Origin: Firm-04 sp045642925
GTDB lineage: Bacteria > Bacillota > Clostridia > Oscillospirales > Ruminococcaceae
DNA length: 64,000 bases
Assembly (NCBI GenBank): GCA_045642925.1
Contig: JAZUJW010000048.1
Location: 124,001-188,000 of the forward strand
Reading direction: 5' to 3'
Shown: one piece after another, positions 42,192-50,672 of the stretch
Layout: each line of letters opens with the position of its first letter
Numbering within the stretch: position 1 is the stretch's first letter
The notes under the pieces: model-generated
Databases searched by the model: none
What the model was told of the DNA's origin: nothing
Seen by the model: the letters and a program-made list of their open reading frames with translations, nothing else
Translations under genes and position numbers: made by a program

Positions 42192-43772
42192 TTGAAGAAA
42201 TATCTTGCGGCATTCTGTGCGGCATCTGTTATGATGATGATGCAGGGAATGACCGTATATGCGGATGAAACAACAACTGTGACCACAAATCCGAGTCAGA
42301 CAGAGACAACGGCGTTGACAGTCGTCCCCTTGAATGTGACAACGGATGGTACAGGAACAACAGTCGAATCCGGCACGGCATCGACAACCTCAACAACAGA
42401 AACAACAACCGTCACTACGACAACAATCATGACAACCACACCGGCACCGCTTTCCCGCATCACCTATACGCTGGAAGAAAATGGCGCAGTGATTGAGAAT
42501 TTCAAGTGGACGAATGAAACGGTCGTGGAGATTCCTGCGGAAATCGAAGGCAAACCCGTCACGAAAATTGCGCCGCTGGCATTTCAATACTGCTATGCGG
42601 ACAGCGTGATTCTGCCTGCAACGGTAGAAGAAATCGGGGACAGTGCCTTTGCGGGATGCCGCTATCTGAAAACGATGGAGATTCCGCAAAACTGCCGTAA
42701 AATCGGTGATAATGCATTTGCGGACTGCAAACAGCTTGCATCGGTGACCGTTCCCGCAGGTGTCAGTGAAATCGGCATCGGTGCATTTGACGGCACGCCG
42801 TTTATTCAGAGTATCGGCGGGGAATATGTGATTCTCGGAAGCGGTATTTTGTATGCATACAATGGCAGTGCGGCGGATTTGATTCTGCCTGATACCATCA
42901 CCTGCATTGGTGCGAATGTGTTTGCGAATCATGGTGAACTGCGTTCTGTGGTGATTCCGCAATCTGTTCGCAAAATTTATACTGGAGCATTTGACAATTG
43001 TCTTTCCCTAGCAAACATTACGGCAGAAGGTACGCCTGAAATGGTTGCGCCGGATGCAGTGAGCAATACGAAATGGTTTCTGGAAAGCAAGGAGAAGTTC
43101 CTGACGTTGGGCGGCATTCTGCTGGCATACAACAGTGAAGAACCTGTGGCAGAGATCCCTGCGGGCGTGACGGTAATCGGCGCGTCTGCATTTGAAGGAA
43201 ATCCGTATGTGACAACGGTCAAATGTCCTGATGGTGTGCAGAAAATTGAAGCATCTGCGTTTTATCGCTGTACCTCCTTGCAGCTTGTGATGCTGCCGGA
43301 TTCTGTTGTGGCGATTGGGAACAATGCGTTTTTCGGCTGCAATACGCTGGCATATATTCAGGTAGGCAAGGGATTGGTTTCGATTGGAGAGCACGCATTT
43401 GTGTCGTGTGATGCGTTGAAGGAACTGCATTTGCCGGACACGCTGATGCAGCTTGGAACGGAATCGATCGGATGGAAGTATGATGCGGAGAGCGACACAT
43501 ATGCGTTGTCAGATTCCATCAAAATCTATGCAAATGCGGCGATAGCGGCGGTATATGCGGAGCGGAACGGGATACCGTGCGAGCCGTTGCCGCAGGAAGA
43601 AAACACAGTACCGACGATTATTGTATCGACGGCAGAGCATCCGACGGGGTTTGTGGCGACGTTATTTTCGAAGAAGTACCGTGCGGGAGTAATAGCGGGC
43701 GGTATTGGGCTGATGATGGTATTATTTGGTGGTGTGGCGGTGCTGATTCGCAAAAGGGAATCGGCGAAGTAA
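42192..43772 (+). CDS. Membrane-anchored BspA-like leucine-rich repeat protein (fourth copy)
   Basis: The 526-residue protein has a Met-rich signal peptide (LKKYLAAFCAASVMMMMQGM), a Thr-rich stalk of about 55 residues next to the signal, LRR_5 repeats (about 90-440), a Pro/Thr linker, and a C-terminal membrane helix (AGVIAGGIGLMMVLFGGVAVLI) with a KRESAK tail. The stalk lies at the N-terminal side, unlike the three LRR proteins at 20-24 kb. A TTG ten bases after AAAGGA is the best start; a GTG three codons earlier is too close to the ribosome site. No separate promoter is seen; it may rely on rpoBC read-through. Confidence 0.87.
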   Translation: MKKYLAAFCAASVMMMMQGMTVYADETTTVTTNPSQTETTALTVVPLNVTTDGTGTTVESGTASTTSTTETTTVTTTTIMTTTPAPLSRITYTLEENGAVIENFKWTNETVVEIPAEIEGKPVTKIAPLAFQYCYADSVILPATVEEIGDSAFAGCRYLKTMEIPQNCRKIGDNAFADCKQLASVTVPAGVSEIGIGAFDGTPFIQSIGGEYVILGSGILYAYNGSAADLILPDTITCIGANVFANHGELRSVVIPQSVRKIYTGAFDNCLSLANITAEGTPEMVAPDAVSNTKWFLESKEKFLTLGGILLAYNSEEPVAEIPAGVTVIGASAFEGNPYVTTVKCPDGVQKIEASAFYRCTSLQLVMLPDSVVAIGNNAFFGCNTLAYIQVGKGLVSIGEHAFVSCDALKELHLPDTLMQLGTESIGWKYDAESDTYALSDSIKIYANAAIAAVYAERNGIPCEPLPQEENTVPTIIVSTAEHPTGFVATLFSKKYRAGVIAGGIGLMMVLFGGVAVLIRKRESAK

Positions 43773-43796
43773 GTGAAAGTTTTTCCGTAACGATCT

Positions 43797-43998
43797 GGCT
43801 ATGCACGCGAAGCGAGATTAAAGTTTTACTCGATTTTTTTTCAAAAAATCGCAGAGTCCAGGGGCGGCGCCCCTGGTCGCGCTCCGCAGAGCGCGAAACA
43901 CCCTTTTCGTTCTAACGAATCAGGAGGGGCATGGGGGAACCCTATTAAGGGGTTCCCCCATAGTATTTCTTGACAAAGGCGGCTTCGCGGATGTAGCC
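43797..43998 (+). repeat. Palindromic intergenic element, copy C, with terminal inverted repeats
   Basis: A 202-bp element. The left end is GGCTATGCACGCGAAGCG; the right end, read on the other strand, is GGCTACATCCGCGAAGCC. Between them are AAAGTTTTACTCGATTTTTT with its inverted partner, CCAGGGGCGGCGCCCCTGG, GCGCTCCGCAGAGCGC, CGTTCTAACGAATCAGGA and a GGGGGAACCC/GGGGTTCCCCC hairpin. It is flanked by about 23 bases on the left and about 225 AT-rich bases on the right that I cannot assign. No transposase. Confidence 0.75.
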
Positions 43999-44225
43999 GA
44001 TTTGATTCGGTGTATCATTCCACTATATGCCGTGCTGTCTTCTTGCACAAGAAAATAATACCATAATTGTTGAATATCACAAACCGTAGCAATATATTTC
44101 ATATATTGTTCCATAATTTCACAACGAGTTCATAATATTTCTAATAAATATTCATCTTTTTACGTTAGAATATTATTATTATGCGGCATCGGAAAAAGAC
44201 CGCAATTGAAAGGAAGGTTTTCTCT

Positions 44226-46040
44226 ATGGGTATTCTCAAAATGGGTAAACGCATTCTCTCGGCTGCACTCTGTACGGCGATGGCAGCTACAATGTGTGCA
44301 TTCCCAACCATCACTGCCGACGCGGCAAGCGTTTCTGTGGGAAAAACGCTCGCTGTCGATGACACCTACAAGCTCGATATCTCTAAACTTGGTTCCAGCG
44401 GCATCGATGAAATCGACTTCTATGTGACATCTTCCTCCGCAGGCGGATTCTCCTTCGGTCTTGGCATCGGCATCGCCAAAGACCCCTATTGGACAGAATA
44501 CGATAACGGCAAATCATTCTCCAAAAAAGGCAGCGGCACCAGCGTTGACCTGAAAGCAAATACTTCCACCAAAATCGCTGTAGACGTTTCCGACTTGGAC
44601 CTCGATTATGCAAACGGTCATCTGGAATTCCGCGTCTACTACACCACCGGCAAGAACATCACTCTCGACAAAATTACTACGGGCGATTCCGGTTCAGGTT
44701 CTTCCTCCTCCGAAAAGACCGGTACAGAGAATACCAAAAGCGGCAGCTACTCCTTCAAAGATAACAAAGACGGCACCGCGACCGTTTCTTCTACCCTCTG
44801 CGCTACCCTTGATGATATTGACGCACTTCTGACACTCGGTACCGATGAGGACGAGTATCTCGATGAAGACGGCAAATCTACTTGGGAAGAAGGCGATCCC
44901 ATTAACAGCAAAAAAATCAGCTATGGTGATTTCGGTCTGCCAACTGATTCTGATGCGGAAATTCAGATCGAATCCTTCACATTTACGATTGAATCCAAAA
45001 AAGACATGGAAACACTGATGTATGGCTGCGGTCTGAACGTAGAACAGGCTTCTCCCGCAGATACCGAATACGTTCTCGGTAAGAATGGCTACTGGTACAA
45101 TGACCACGGCGCAGAAGATATCGAGGACGAAGATTTCGAAATCGAAGTCGGCAACGGCACAACGCTTTCGGACTGCGGCAAATATGTGGAAGCCGTTTGG
45201 GATGTTCCGAAGGATGTTGTTCCTTACACCACTGCGAAACCCAGTGATACCGTATCGTTCCAGTATTGGTACGGCAACCAGGATGAAGTCACCCTGACCG
45301 CTGCAACCTGCACCTACACCCTTACCAAAACCATTCCTTACAGCGACAAGGCATCCGTGAAGCCTTCCGAAAAGATTACTGCCGGCGATGATGACACCAA
45401 CAGCACAAAGGTCAACCTCAAAGAATTTGATTTGACTGAAAATGATTTTGTATCCGCAGTCAAGTTCACCATTTCGGGACAAAAATCTGCACTCGGCAAA
45501 ATCGTATTCGGCATGGGCATTTCCGTTACCGAAGACTGCAAAGCAGCAACCGATGATTACTGGTATATGTCCAACAATTTCGCAATTCTTGCAGAAGACG
45601 AAAAATCTGTAGAAATCATGTGGATTCTCCCGACCGCATTGCAGGGTTATGTTGACGCAAAATACGGCACTGTGATGTTTGGCTACTGGTATGGTGAAAA
45701 CTCGGATAGTGTGACGCTGGATGATGTGACTGTCTACTATGAAACCAAGGAAGTCACCACCACAACTACAACGACTACCACGACCACAACCACAACGACG
45801 ACAACTGCACCTCCTGCAAAAGCAACCCTTTGCGGCGATGTAGACTGCGACGATGAAATCAACATCAATGACGTCATTCTGCTTGCAAAATACGTCAATG
45901 AGGACACCAGTGCAAAGATTTCGGATGCAGGTTTGCTGAATGCAGAATGTGACGGTGAAGATGGTCTGACAATGAGCGACTGCACCGCGATTATTCTGTA
46001 TGTAGCGAAGCTGGTTGCTGAATTGCCGGCTGCACTGTAA
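44226..46040 (+). CDS. Secreted dockerin protein with three beta-sandwich modules
   Basis: A 604-residue exported protein. The signal peptide ends near ITADAAS (about residue 34). Three related modules follow (about 35-140, 165-370, 385-510); the last two share a phrase like VxFxYWYGxxxDxVTL. A run of about 20 threonines is the linker, and a type I dockerin closes it (GDVDCDDEININDVILLAKY, then a second half with ECDGEDGLTMSDCTAIIL). I see no glycosidase motif. Dockerins bind cohesins of scaffoldins, so this is a cellulosome-type component, probably a carbohydrate-binding or structural one. The second calcium loop is less regular than the first. Confidence 0.85.
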   Translation: MGILKMGKRILSAALCTAMAATMCAFPTITADAASVSVGKTLAVDDTYKLDISKLGSSGIDEIDFYVTSSSAGGFSFGLGIGIAKDPYWTEYDNGKSFSKKGSGTSVDLKANTSTKIAVDVSDLDLDYANGHLEFRVYYTTGKNITLDKITTGDSGSGSSSSEKTGTENTKSGSYSFKDNKDGTATVSSTLCATLDDIDALLTLGTDEDEYLDEDGKSTWEEGDPINSKKISYGDFGLPTDSDAEIQIESFTFTIESKKDMETLMYGCGLNVEQASPADTEYVLGKNGYWYNDHGAEDIEDEDFEIEVGNGTTLSDCGKYVEAVWDVPKDVVPYTTAKPSDTVSFQYWYGNQDEVTLTAATCTYTLTKTIPYSDKASVKPSEKITAGDDDTNSTKVNLKEFDLTENDFVSAVKFTISGQKSALGKIVFGMGISVTEDCKAATDDYWYMSNNFAILAEDEKSVEIMWILPTALQGYVDAKYGTVMFGYWYGENSDSVTLDDVTVYYETKEVTTTTTTTTTTTTTTTTTAPPAKATLCGDVDCDDEININDVILLAKYVNEDTSAKISDAGLLNAECDGEDGLTMSDCTAIILYVAKLVAELPAAL

Positions 46041-46080
46041 GAACAAACCCGATTTCGGGTTATCATACCCGACAAAAATA

Positions 46081-46122
46081 GAGAGGCAAGAGAAACGCAT
46101 GATACCGTTTCTCTTGCCTCTC
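46081..46122 (+). terminator. Bidirectional terminator between dockerin and Hsp90 genes
   Basis: Perfect 16-bp stem GAGAGGCAAGAGAAAC / GTTTCTCTTGCCTCTC with loop GCATGATACC, then TTGTT. It separates convergent genes. A small hairpin AACCCGAT/TTCGGGTT sits just before it at 46046-46061. It is the same hairpin type as 18585-18631. Confidence 0.88.
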
Positions 46123-46169
46123 TTGTTATGCAGATGGGAATTGCACAGGGAGCGCTCTCTCCTGATGCG

Positions 46170-47978
46170 TCATTCCCCAATGCTCCAGTCCAATAACCGC
46201 AGCAGGTTGCTGTTCAATAACTGCATTTCATGATTGTGCATCGGATATCCGCCCGTCAGCAATGCCTGAACATACAAGATTTCCAGACAACAGTGCAGAC
46301 GTTCCTTGTCCCGCAGCGACATCAACCGCTTTATCAGCGGATTGTCCGTGTTCATGTACAGTCTTGCAACAGCATCTTCATGATAATCCTTCGCAAAGCT
46401 TTCCAGAAAGCCGACAAACATTTTGTTCGCCACTTCCATTGACTTGTGAATATCACGCAGCAACAAGGCTTCTTCATTTACTGTGTACAGCACGGGCAGT
46501 TCTTTCGGCTCGAATTTCTTCAGTGCCGCCGAACAGTCATAATCCTTCAGCAGTTCATTGCATTCCGCCAGCATACACATCGCCGATGTCGGGTCAGAAA
46601 GATCAGGCGGTTCCATCATCGCTTCCAATCCCTGCTGTTCCAGCTTCACAACCACCGCATTCTCTTTCAGAATCGTTATGCGGCTCAAAAGCTGCCGCAC
46701 ATAGGTATACCCCGCATTGACCAGCAAACTCCATTTTGCAAGGAAAATCGAGGAGAATTGCCGATATTCGTCTATGTATGGTGTGTAGTGGATCGTTTCA
46801 TCATAGGACAGCAAATCTCTGCCTGTGAATGTGCCGAATGAAGTCTCAAATGTCAGGTGCGGGAAAAATGCACGATACAGCGTGTCATCCTCCACCGCCA
46901 CAGACTGCACCGCCAGACGATGGATGCGCACGATTTTTTGCAGCAGACCGTCATTTTCTTTCGATAAGCGGTCAAGATACTGCACAATACAGTCTGAAAT
47001 CTCGGTACGCGCCTTTTCCAGATTTTCGTCTTCATAGAAATCTTCTCTCGATGCTGTCGGGCGCAGATACTTTGTGTTGATGAAGCAGCGCAGGAAAAAT
47101 GCCCATTTCGGAAGCAGTCTGCCGCCATCCTCTGTCAGCAGCATATTTTTCAGGTAAATGCGATGTACGTTTTTGGCAGTTGGTGCTGTTTCTTCTGCCA
47201 GAATAAATGCTACACCCGAAAACAGTCCGCTTGGCGATTCCAACGGAATATAATCCAAAAACTGCGTCTGAAACAGCTTTTTGCCGAGTCCCATGATTTG
47301 TTCGGTGGTGTTATCTCCGACCGCAAACGGCGGATTCAACCGTGTCCGTTTGTCGCCTGTTTCCAGCCAAATCGGTTCAGGCAGCGGCAAACCATAGTAT
47401 TGCACCAGCCGTACCAGTTTTTCTTCTGTGAAGTAGTCGTCCATGTCTTTTTTTGGCTGTAAGATGACCGCTGTGCCAACCTGCGGCAATGCCGCGCAAG
47501 GTGCAATGGTGTAAGTGCCGTCAGGCTTTCCGCACCATTCCAGTGTCACGTCAGGATTCGAAACTGAACGTGTCTGCACCCGAATGCAGTCCGAAACCAA
47601 AAAGCACGAAAGCAGTCCGATGCCGAATCTGCCGATATAATCACCGCAATCACGCTGTTTTTCCACATCATGCTTGGAAGACTGTCCGATGACCGCCAAA
47701 AAACGATGAATTTCCGCTTCCGTCAAGCCTGTGCCGGTATCGGTAAAGGTCAGCACAGTTTTGCCTTCTTCGTCTGCGGAAAGCCGCAGTGTAACACAGT
47801 CGTTGCCGTCATCCGCCATGCCTTTTGCACGTTTCGCGGCAATCGCATCGACTGCGTTTTGCAGCAGTTCACGGACATATACATCCGGAGAACTGTACAG
47901 GTGATTCGACAGAATATCAATCATGCCGCCCAGATTGACCTGAAACAGGAACGGCGAATTTTCCTTTTCGTTTGCCAA
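46170..47978 (-). CDS. Divergent Hsp90-family chaperone
   Basis: A 602-residue GHKL ATPase. The N-terminal ATP site is intact: ELLQNAVDA (E37, N41, D44), DTGTGLT, and the GRFGIGLLS lid. The middle domain is recognisable, but the C-terminal dimerisation part differs from HtpG, so this fits the separate 'HSP90 family protein' group found in actinobacteria and clostridia and not htpG itself. It starts at TTG behind AAAGGAGG. A small four-helix membrane protein gene is 43 bases upstream on the same strand and is probably co-transcribed. Client proteins are unknown. Confidence 0.85.
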   Translation of the reverse strand: MANEKENSPFLFQVNLGGMIDILSNHLYSSPDVYVRELLQNAVDAIAAKRAKGMADDGNDCVTLRLSADEEGKTVLTFTDTGTGLTEAEIHRFLAVIGQSSKHDVEKQRDCGDYIGRFGIGLLSCFLVSDCIRVQTRSVSNPDVTLEWCGKPDGTYTIAPCAALPQVGTAVILQPKKDMDDYFTEEKLVRLVQYYGLPLPEPIWLETGDKRTRLNPPFAVGDNTTEQIMGLGKKLFQTQFLDYIPLESPSGLFSGVAFILAEETAPTAKNVHRIYLKNMLLTEDGGRLLPKWAFFLRCFINTKYLRPTASREDFYEDENLEKARTEISDCIVQYLDRLSKENDGLLQKIVRIHRLAVQSVAVEDDTLYRAFFPHLTFETSFGTFTGRDLLSYDETIHYTPYIDEYRQFSSIFLAKWSLLVNAGYTYVRQLLSRITILKENAVVVKLEQQGLEAMMEPPDLSDPTSAMCMLAECNELLKDYDCSAALKKFEPKELPVLYTVNEEALLLRDIHKSMEVANKMFVGFLESFAKDYHEDAVARLYMNTDNPLIKRLMSLRDKERLHCCLEILYVQALLTGGYPMHNHEMQLLNSNLLRLLDWSIGE

Positions 47979-48021
47979 TGAATGTTCCTCCTTTGTACGG
48001 GAATACTATCCTGCAAGGGAT

Positions 48022-48501
48022 TTATGATGCCTTTTTTGCTTTCGCGGTTTTCGGCATATTCCGGGTGGCTTCTTTCTTTTTCTTCTTCGTGAACCAGAAC
48101 AGCCATTCCACACCGCCCCAAAGCAGTATGATTGCCAGCGGAATGATGCCAAGTGCCATCCAGAATATACTATATTCGATACCGTTCAGCAATTCCAGCT
48201 TTTGATCGACCAGCCAGTGGTTTGTTTCGACCAATGTCGTGATGATGAAGCCGAACAGATAGGAAAGCAGTCCCCACATTCCACCCATTACGACCATATT
48301 CTGCGGTTTGTTCCAGTCTTTCCGAAACCACAGCGGACTCAGTGAGATCAGAAGGATTCCAAGCAGGAGCGGTACGCCGAATACCAGCAGAAATGATACA
48401 AAATCAGGCATATACATTCCGTTTTCATCCAGTGCATCCCACACCGAAATTGAAACCCATCCCACGACCTGCATCATAAATGCATAAATCAACTGTACCA
48501 T
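48022..48501 (-). CDS. Membrane protein upstream of the Hsp90-family gene
   Basis: A 159-residue protein with about four hydrophobic segments (1-20, 33-53, 68-90, 110-132) and a Lys-rich tail (KKKKKEATRNMPKTAKAKKAS) that should lie in the cytoplasm. I do not recognise a family. It has its own promoter at 48538-48566 and is the first gene of a two-gene unit with the Hsp90-family chaperone. Confidence 0.75.
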   Translation of the reverse strand: MVQLIYAFMMQVVGWVSISVWDALDENGMYMPDFVSFLLVFGVPLLLGILLISLSPLWFRKDWNKPQNMVVMGGMWGLLSYLFGFIITTLVETNHWLVDQKLELLNGIEYSIFWMALGIIPLAIILLWGGVEWLFWFTKKKKKEATRNMPKTAKAKKAS

Positions 48502-48537
48502 ATTTTCATACGACCTTTCCGCAAATATCTATGATAC

Positions 48538-48566
48538 AGTATAGCACAAAAGCGGCATCCTGTCAA
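48538..48566 (-). promoter_or_regulatory. Promoter of the membrane protein/Hsp90 unit
   Basis: TTGACA (48561-48566), 17-bp spacer, TATACT (48538-48543) on the minus strand. Confidence 0.85.
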
Positions 48567-48613
48567 ATATTATACAGCAAAATCCGCAGAAAAACAGATT
48601 TATTTGCAGGGGC

Positions 48614-48642
48614 TTTACAATGTTAAAGAAACATGGTATAAT
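48614..48642 (+). promoter_or_regulatory. Promoter of the 294-residue protein gene
   Basis: TTTACA (48614-48619), 17-bp spacer, perfect TATAAT (48637-48642). The 150-base leader has a short TCATCT/AGATGA hairpin and two GATCTGC repeats of unknown meaning. Confidence 0.8.
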
Positions 48643-48797
48643 AAATTGATACCCCAACGAACTCTTGAACTGATCTGCTTGTCTAAATGCCGATCTGCGC
48701 ATCTAATATGCAAGCGTTCATTGGAACATCAATATCATATCATCTGATTGCATGAGATGATTGTTAATATGTTGATCTAAGAGAGGAGTGACCCGCA

Positions 48798-49682
48798 ATG
48801 CCCCTTCTGAATGTACGTCCTATTTTCCTTCCATGCTCCCGATACCCTTATTATGAAGTATGGAATGCCCAGATGGTCAATTTCGTTCCCAGCACCTCTA
48901 TGGAACGTGCGCAGCGTAATATTAAAGAAGTGTTCCGCGTTTTTGATAAACGTTTTCCGAATAAGAAATTGTTGGAAATTTCGCTTGCTTCCCTTCAGCT
49001 TCCGCTTGGCAAAGACCTCTGCCCACAATACTTGAAAAAGAATATCCCGAGCAAAGGCGGGCTGTTTCCTGTAGAGAGTCTGTTTCAAGCCAGCAAGGTT
49101 TTCGTAGAAGGCGGCCCATACGAAGATTTGTATGATTATGACGCGCTGGAAATCAAAGATGATCCGCGTTTGCTGCATAGCGGCATTCTGACAAGTTATC
49201 GCTTCGAAAATCAGGAATACCCGCTGCATCCGAAAACTGCCTTTTTTGATTATATGTATATGCAGGCATTGCTCGAACCGCAGAATGCCGAAATCTGCAA
49301 TCAGCTTCTGGAGTATGATGCCTTCTGTGACATTCTGTTTCAGGAAAAGCGTGATTTCGTTTGTCCTGCACGTTCCGCAGTTGTGTTCGTTTCGCTGATG
49401 CGCTTGGGGATTCTCCAGAAAATGCATAGCTTCGAAGAATTCTGCACCGTCATCACAGGCAACAACGAAGGCAGGACAACACAAGTCCGTACACAGGCAG
49501 ATGAATTTCATGTCGGTGACAGCATCATGCATCCCAGTTGGGGAAAGGGACGTATCATTGCGACCGTGCCCAAACTGCTGGTACATTTCAACGGCGAAGC
49601 CGGCGATAAATTTATGAATCCTTCCTATGTTAAGGAAAACTGTCAGTTGCTTCCTGCGGAAACACTTGAACAGTCTGAATGA
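48798..49682 (+). CDS. Uncharacterised protein with C-terminal tudor/CarD-like domain
   Basis: A 294-residue soluble protein. Residues 1-220 carry conserved-looking motifs (LEISLASLQLPLGKDL, FPVESLFQASKVFVEGGPYEDLYDYDAL, HPKTAFFDYMYMQALL, YDAFCDILFQ). I associate them with an uncharacterised family (possibly DUF6977), with low certainty. The C-terminal 55 residues (FHVGDSIMHPSWGKGRIIAT...) look like the small barrel at the end of UvrD/PcrA helicases or in CarD, suggesting contact with RNA polymerase or nucleic acid. An AGAGAGGAG site precedes the ATG by about ten bases. Promoter at 48614-48642. Function unknown. Confidence 0.72.
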   Translation: MPLLNVRPIFLPCSRYPYYEVWNAQMVNFVPSTSMERAQRNIKEVFRVFDKRFPNKKLLEISLASLQLPLGKDLCPQYLKKNIPSKGGLFPVESLFQASKVFVEGGPYEDLYDYDALEIKDDPRLLHSGILTSYRFENQEYPLHPKTAFFDYMYMQALLEPQNAEICNQLLEYDAFCDILFQEKRDFVCPARSAVVFVSLMRLGILQKMHSFEEFCTVITGNNEGRTTQVRTQADEFHVGDSIMHPSWGKGRIIATVPKLLVHFNGEAGDKFMNPSYVKENCQLLPAETLEQSE

Positions 49683-49690
49683 ACCGCAAG

Positions 49691-49720
49691 GGGTAAGGCT
49701 TCCGAGAACGCCTTACCCCA
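49691..49720 (+). terminator. Hairpin between the 294- and 273-residue protein genes
   Basis: Perfect 10-bp stem GGGGTAAGGC / GCCTTACCCC. Only ATTCCC follows, so a classical U-tract is missing; it may only partly separate the two genes. Confidence 0.5.
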
Positions 49721-49751
49721 TTCCCATGTCCCGAAAGAAAGGAATGTTTCC

Positions 49752-50573
49752 ATGAGTGCATCCCGCAAAAAAACGATTCTGATTGTCGCCATTGTGCTGT
49801 GTATTGCAGGTTTATGGCTGCTGCTTTGGCATCGTATCGGCGATTCTGTTTCGGAAGCGGAAGTATCTGCTGCCTATGCGCAGTTCACTTTTGCTGATGC
49901 GTATTACGAAGAATGTGACCTGCGTGTTGTACAGCTTTATGATTCTGCGGTGACAGCAATCGACAACGCTTGCTGCGGCAGCAAAGCGGGAGAAGTGTCG
50001 TTTCCGGATGGTACGTTTTCCGTGTATCATCTTGCATCGCTTGAACAGGCGGACAAACAGGACGGTATCCTCCTGATGGACTATAACGGAAAACTGCGCA
50101 GCTATGAACTTTCAGGCTTTACTGCACTGGATGGTACACCGAGCATCACGGAAGTTTGTGCCGCATATGGCATTGCATCCGCAGAAAATATCTGCGCCGT
50201 GCATCTTTCCGATACCGAAGGCAATCCACTGCAAACCTTGTCCGATGAAGCGGAAATTCAGCAGTTCTACGACAAAATGATTGCACTGGGAGAAGCGCTT
50301 CGTCCCGCAGAACAGGCAAAAATGTATTATGATGTGTACGCTGAACTTTATGGCGAAAACGGCTTCACGGACGATTTGGCGCTGGAAGGAGAGTCCCTTA
50401 CGCCATGCAGTGATGAAGCCGCCGAACGGGCATATACGCTATGGGGCGATGGAATGTCTGTTGTCACCATTGAACTGGATAATGGGCTGTGGATGACCGA
50501 TCTGGTCTATGCGCCTGTTCCGCAAATCTTCACGATTGTCGGCAGTTATCGTCTGACGGAAGCATTTTTCTGA
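49752..50573 (+). CDS. Uncharacterised single-pass membrane protein
   Basis: A 273-residue protein with an N-terminal signal anchor (about residues 8-26) and an acidic extracytoplasmic domain of about 240 residues. No cysteine motif or repeat points to a family. AAAGGAA site. It lies 70 bases after the preceding gene, across a hairpin, and has no promoter that I can identify, so partial co-transcription is likely. Confidence 0.72.
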   Translation: MSASRKKTILIVAIVLCIAGLWLLLWHRIGDSVSEAEVSAAYAQFTFADAYYEECDLRVVQLYDSAVTAIDNACCGSKAGEVSFPDGTFSVYHLASLEQADKQDGILLMDYNGKLRSYELSGFTALDGTPSITEVCAAYGIASAENICAVHLSDTEGNPLQTLSDEAEIQQFYDKMIALGEALRPAEQAKMYYDVYAELYGENGFTDDLALEGESLTPCSDEAAERAYTLWGDGMSVVTIELDNGLWMTDLVYAPVPQIFTIVGSYRLTEAFF

Positions 50574-50610
50574 AATTTTGCCCATAGAGCGCCGAATTTT
50601 GCACACAAGG

Positions 50611-50639
50611 TTGACATTTCTCCCACTCTGTGCTATAAT
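50611..50639 (+). promoter_or_regulatory. Consensus promoter of the degV-family gene
   Basis: Perfect TTGACA (50611-50616), 17-bp spacer, perfect TATAAT (50634-50639). Confidence 0.92.
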
Positions 50640-50672
50640 GAATATATATTATGCCATGATTGGAGCGTATTT

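Noticed and set aside
43577..43998. Short open frames across element C as a gene
   Set aside because: The frame runs through palindromes and out of the LRR gene, with no ribosome site.
46170..47978. Naming the Hsp90-family gene htpG
   Set aside because: The C-terminal half does not follow HtpG; a separate Hsp90 group fits better.
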